Shown in pieces: positions 60,965 to 64,000 of a DNA stretch of 64,000 nt. Below the pieces are notes generated by a model. That model made no database searches. It was not told the DNA's origin and was given only the letters and a program-made list of their open reading frames with translations. The DNA is from Neoechinorhynchus agilis (Eukaryota; Acanthocephala). How positions within the stretch are numbered: position 1 is the stretch's first letter; each line of letters opens with the position of its first letter. Both the position numbers and the translations under genes were made by a program. The DNA lies in the NCBI GenBank assembly GCA_051530055.1, contig CM121343.1:372001-436000 (forward strand). Direction: 5' to 3'.

Positions 60965-61139
60965 AGAAGAGTTGTTAAAAAATCTGTTGTCTCCACATGA
61001 GAAACCGATACTCGAAATTCTGGTGATCCTTTTGACATTGCAACGTGTGAGAAATTTGGTAGATTCAACTAATTAAATTTTTCTAATCAAAGATTTTTTT
61101 GAAAGCAACTCTTTATATAAACACACAACAACAAAACGT

Positions 61140-61440
61140 TTAAACAATCACCACCGTCCACGAAGAAGAGGCATCGCTCTCCCCTCAGTGGTCGCGACCG
61201 CACTCGCTGCGTTTCCTCTTTGGATCGCGAGACCAATGGTTTGGCGCAGGAATGCACCAGCTCTTGTATTTCCTGTCTTCTCGATAACTCCTTTGTAGTG
61301 CCGAGCTACCGAGGGCACCAAGAGTCTCCACTCCAAAGGGTACAAAGACGTGAGACCTACTAAAATCTCTATATTTCGCCACCTTTCTGTAAATCACATA
61401 TTCTGCGTTAAATATGCTAACTGAATCATTCAAGCAAATA
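61140..61440 (-). mobile_element. 3'-terminal fragment of the RLE-type LINE
   Basis: Minus-strand frames give HVFVPFGVETLGALG, then after a frame change LRQTIGLAIQRGNAASAVAT and a short end. About 100 codons of the C-terminus remain; 5'-truncated. Confidence 0.8.
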
Positions 61441-62569
61441 GTTTCTTATTAAAAATGACCTATAAATTTCGCATACTTAAACGCGAGTTTGAAATGTGAA
61501 ATCTACTTAGAAGTCTTAAATGCATTAACAGAATGCACTCTAGAAATATATCGGCGGATTCCTTAAGTGTTGCAGTTGATATATCGATAAGATGCTGCCG
61601 AGTTTATCGATGATTACTTTAAGCGGCATTGTACGAAATGAACGAGCTTATTTAAATTCTTAAAACACCTATAAATTCTGCAACGTTGGAACCATCAAAT
61701 TTTTTCATTGTTTCAACACAATCATTTAAGTAGAGTGTTTTACCGTCGATTAAAATGAAATTGTACTTTTAAACTCCGAAGCGGCGGTTATAATCAAATT
61801 AGTCCATTTTGCTCAATAAAGAAATGCAGTGCTATTCTGTGTTGATGGATGGCGACAAAAAGTCAAATAACGCTTCCGGTTGTAATCTATGGAGATCTTA
61901 AAATGCGATTTACACTTGCGATCACAAATCCACAGATTGATATTTTTTTTGCTTAAAAGTGCGTATCCTTTATTAATGATTTAGCACATCGTAACCATTC
62001 CGTCCTAAGGATTTTAAATGCGATTGTTAGATAGATTTTTAGAATTCGCTTTAAATTGCAGTAATCAATCACCAATGAATGCATTAAAAGACTTCTTTAT
62101 AGAAAGAATTAGTCGAATTATTGGTCCATTTGCTTTGGACAATCCGTCTGAGTTTCATCATCACCTTTGTCGCTTGGAATTTGGCGCATTTCGATATCGT
62201 TACCAATTTTCGCCTTAGAAGGAAGTAGATTGCCCATCGTTGAATATCACGAAAATTGCTTGAACTCGGTCGTCGTGACTTAAAGTTGAAGTGAACACGG
62301 TAATAAACAACTCGTAAGAGCTGAAAAATATAATGTTGTTGTGGAGGCTTAGTAAATGACTAAAACCTTGATTTTAGGTTGCTCACATTTGAAAATGTTT
62401 TCTTCGCATTATAACTTATGGACCACTTTGATTACATTGAAGTTATCTTTTGCAACGGACAAAACGTTGACAATTTAGAAGACCTTTTTCTCAAAGCACC
62501 ATGAAAGCCTTAAAATTATTCTAAGTTAACATAAACGATTTCTTTTTTTTGTTTTGTTCGAGTGGAGAA
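61441..62569. other. AT-rich intergenic DNA
   Basis: A 66-codon frame at 62018-62218 (MRLLDRFLEFALNC) has no recognised domain. No RNA gene or repeat seen. Confidence 0.4.
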
Positions 62570-62645
62570 AGTAATTAAATTAAATATTTCGATCCTCTAT
62601 CTCGGATCTTCTTCAGTATTGTAAATTAATCTAATCATCGTTTGT
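62570..62645 (-). repeat. Foldback-element relative with hammerhead-like core
   Basis: On the minus strand: ACAATACTGAAGAAGATCC, loop GAGATAGA, GGATCGAAATATTT. GATCC/GGATC form a perfect five-pair stem between CTGAAGA and GAAA. Outer arms are weak (TTAGATTAATTT against AATTTAATTAC). Confidence 0.6.
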
Positions 62646-62929
62646 GTGACCAGCCGAACATCCCTAAACGGATGATTTCTCTTGAACACAAAGAACCCAC
62701 CGACATCCTAGATCAGGGAAGTACATAAAATCATTACTAAATATCCTGCTGAACCATACGACGCGGTTATAAGTTTGTACCCGGATCCCTCCGGATCCTC
62801 ATATACCTCCCGAGCTTCCGTGCTCTCATTTTAATGCTACATTGAAACGCTGCGATGCGAAATGGCTTCTTTAGATTTTAGGAGTTTCTATTCCATTTTT
62901 CATATCAAGCAGAATCTTTTTTATTTCTG

Positions 62930-64000
62930 ACTAACGTCGTTGATATCTTCCCAGATCCATCTCTTCGCCACTCGGCACCGTCGCAAGGACACTTGCAGCG
63001 TTGCCGCGCTGGATCGCGAGACCTATGTTTTGTAGGAAGAACGCTCCTGCTCTTGGGTCTCCGGTTGCGATCCTCATCTTCCTTGACAGATCCGCCGTGA
63101 GGTTCTAGACCTCATCGCCGAAGGTTCCGAGCGTCTCAACGCCGAAAGGGACGAAGTGATGTGCCCTCAAGAGCTCGGCGTACTTCCCCAGCTTGCGTTC
63201 CTCCGCGGCAATTGCAGCACCTCCTTCGCGCCCTGAGGAATGTCTTAGATTGGACAGGAAAAGTGTGTCCACACAAGTAGCGTCCCAGAGAAGGGATTTC
63301 CCTTCTCGCCACGAGAACACAGTTACCCTGTCCGGTCTTCGACCATCGAATCTGCAGAGGTGACTCGGTTCGAGCAGATTCAGTCCGTGTATCCCATTCA
63401 AGGCCCGACTAATCACCGAGCTAATTTCGGCGTGGCGAGCATACCCGCCACCGGGCTGACGACAGACAAGACCGTGTCTACCCGAAGTATCCACAAAGGC
63501 TCCACAGCGACAGTAGTGTGGGACACAAATCAGGAGACCCAGTCGTAAGGACACTCCGATCCTTACTGTTCCGTCCGACAGTAAATTTCCGATCGAAGGA
63601 ATCGGAACGGCGTTCAGCTAGGCACCGGATTCCTTCGAAGAGACCGCCAACAATTGAGCTCGGGTCACCCCATCACGCGCGTCAGAAAGCATTGAGTTGC
63701 GAACTCGCCTAATTAAAGGGTTGTCCTCGATGAACGCCTCTTTAAAAATGCTCGACGAATGAAAACTCTTTTTCAAACAATTTCTGGACCAACTTTCGGC
63801 TGCCCTCATATAAACCTAAAAAGGCCGGAATCGCAACATCGGCTGTTTTACGGATACCCAAACCGCCGGAAGATACAGGCAAGGAAGCTTGTCTCCATGC
63901 CTCATCCGACAGTTGGATATTTAAAATCCCTTCGAGACACCTTCTTAAATTGCCATCGATTTTCCTCAAGGAGTGTTGATGTTTGAAGAAGGGCGCTGTA
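62930..64000 (-). mobile_element. RLE-type LINE, C-terminal half, runs off right edge
   Basis: Read leftwards from the edge: LSDEAWRQASLPVSSGGLGI, then PLIRRVRNSMLSDARDG, then a 149-codon frame (63554-63105). That frame holds CRCGAFVDTSGRHGLVC (CCHC-type knuckle), GRRPDRVTVFSW...LLWDATC (PD...D endonuclease motif) and AHHFVPFGVETLGTFG. A short C-terminus follows to about 62930. Two or more frame changes are visible. This is the longest minus-strand copy; its reverse transcriptase would lie beyond 64000 if present. Confidence 0.85.

Overview
The window is animal nuclear DNA: intron-containing genes for a filamin, an ER chaperone, GPCRs, a mitotic kinase and SPT6, set among non-LTR retrotransposon remnants and satellites. 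It is not bacterial, and I see no CRISPR array, tRNA gene, LTR element or virus-derived element. Introns are few and mostly tiny (about 40-60 nt, a few of 94-982 nt). The SPT6 gene is uninterrupted and filamin has only two introns. A receptor resembling protostome DMSR/myosuppressin receptors suggests a small, intron-poor protostome. The species cannot be fixed from sequence alone.

Layout. 1-1355 (-): 3' part of a MIEAP/SPATA18-like gene running off the left edge. 1755-6380: 146-bp satellite with a foldback element in its ragged edge. 6.4-14.8 kb: AT-rich, with a 0.3-kb direct duplication and a palindromic repeat array. 14.9-16.2 kb (+): DMSR-like GPCR, with a 5'-truncated LINE right behind it. 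18.1-18.6 kb: foldback repeats and a foldable segment. 20.1-21.5 kb: C-terminal part of a LINE with restriction-like-endonuclease motifs, abutting a 193-bp satellite (21.6-24.4 kb). 25.0-30.3 kb (+): filamin. 31.9-33.0 kb (+): Mps1/TTK-like kinase. 34.1-35.5 kb: a second palindromic array, partly identical to the first. 35.7-36.8 kb (-): second GPCR. 37.4-38.8 kb (-): ARFGAP2/3. 39.3-43.3 kb: two LINE remnants and a SINE fragment. 43.9-48.7 kb (+): HYOU1/GRP170 with a LINE fragment in an intron. 50.4-51.1 kb (+): SNX3/12. 51.4-56.2 kb (+): SPT6. 57.0-60.6 kb: 119-bp satellite. 61.1-64.0 kb: more LINE remnants, the last running off the right edge.

The recognised genes are mostly general housekeeping (actin crosslinking, COPI traffic, ER folding, endosomal sorting, spindle checkpoint, transcription elongation) plus two receptors; I see no pathway cluster. 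Points most worth a second look: very short and GC-AG introns implied by protein homology; foldback elements sharing a hammerhead-like core with a covarying stem; near-identical composite palindromic arrays 22 kb apart; and the partly duplicated, LINE-invaded intron of the GRP170 gene.
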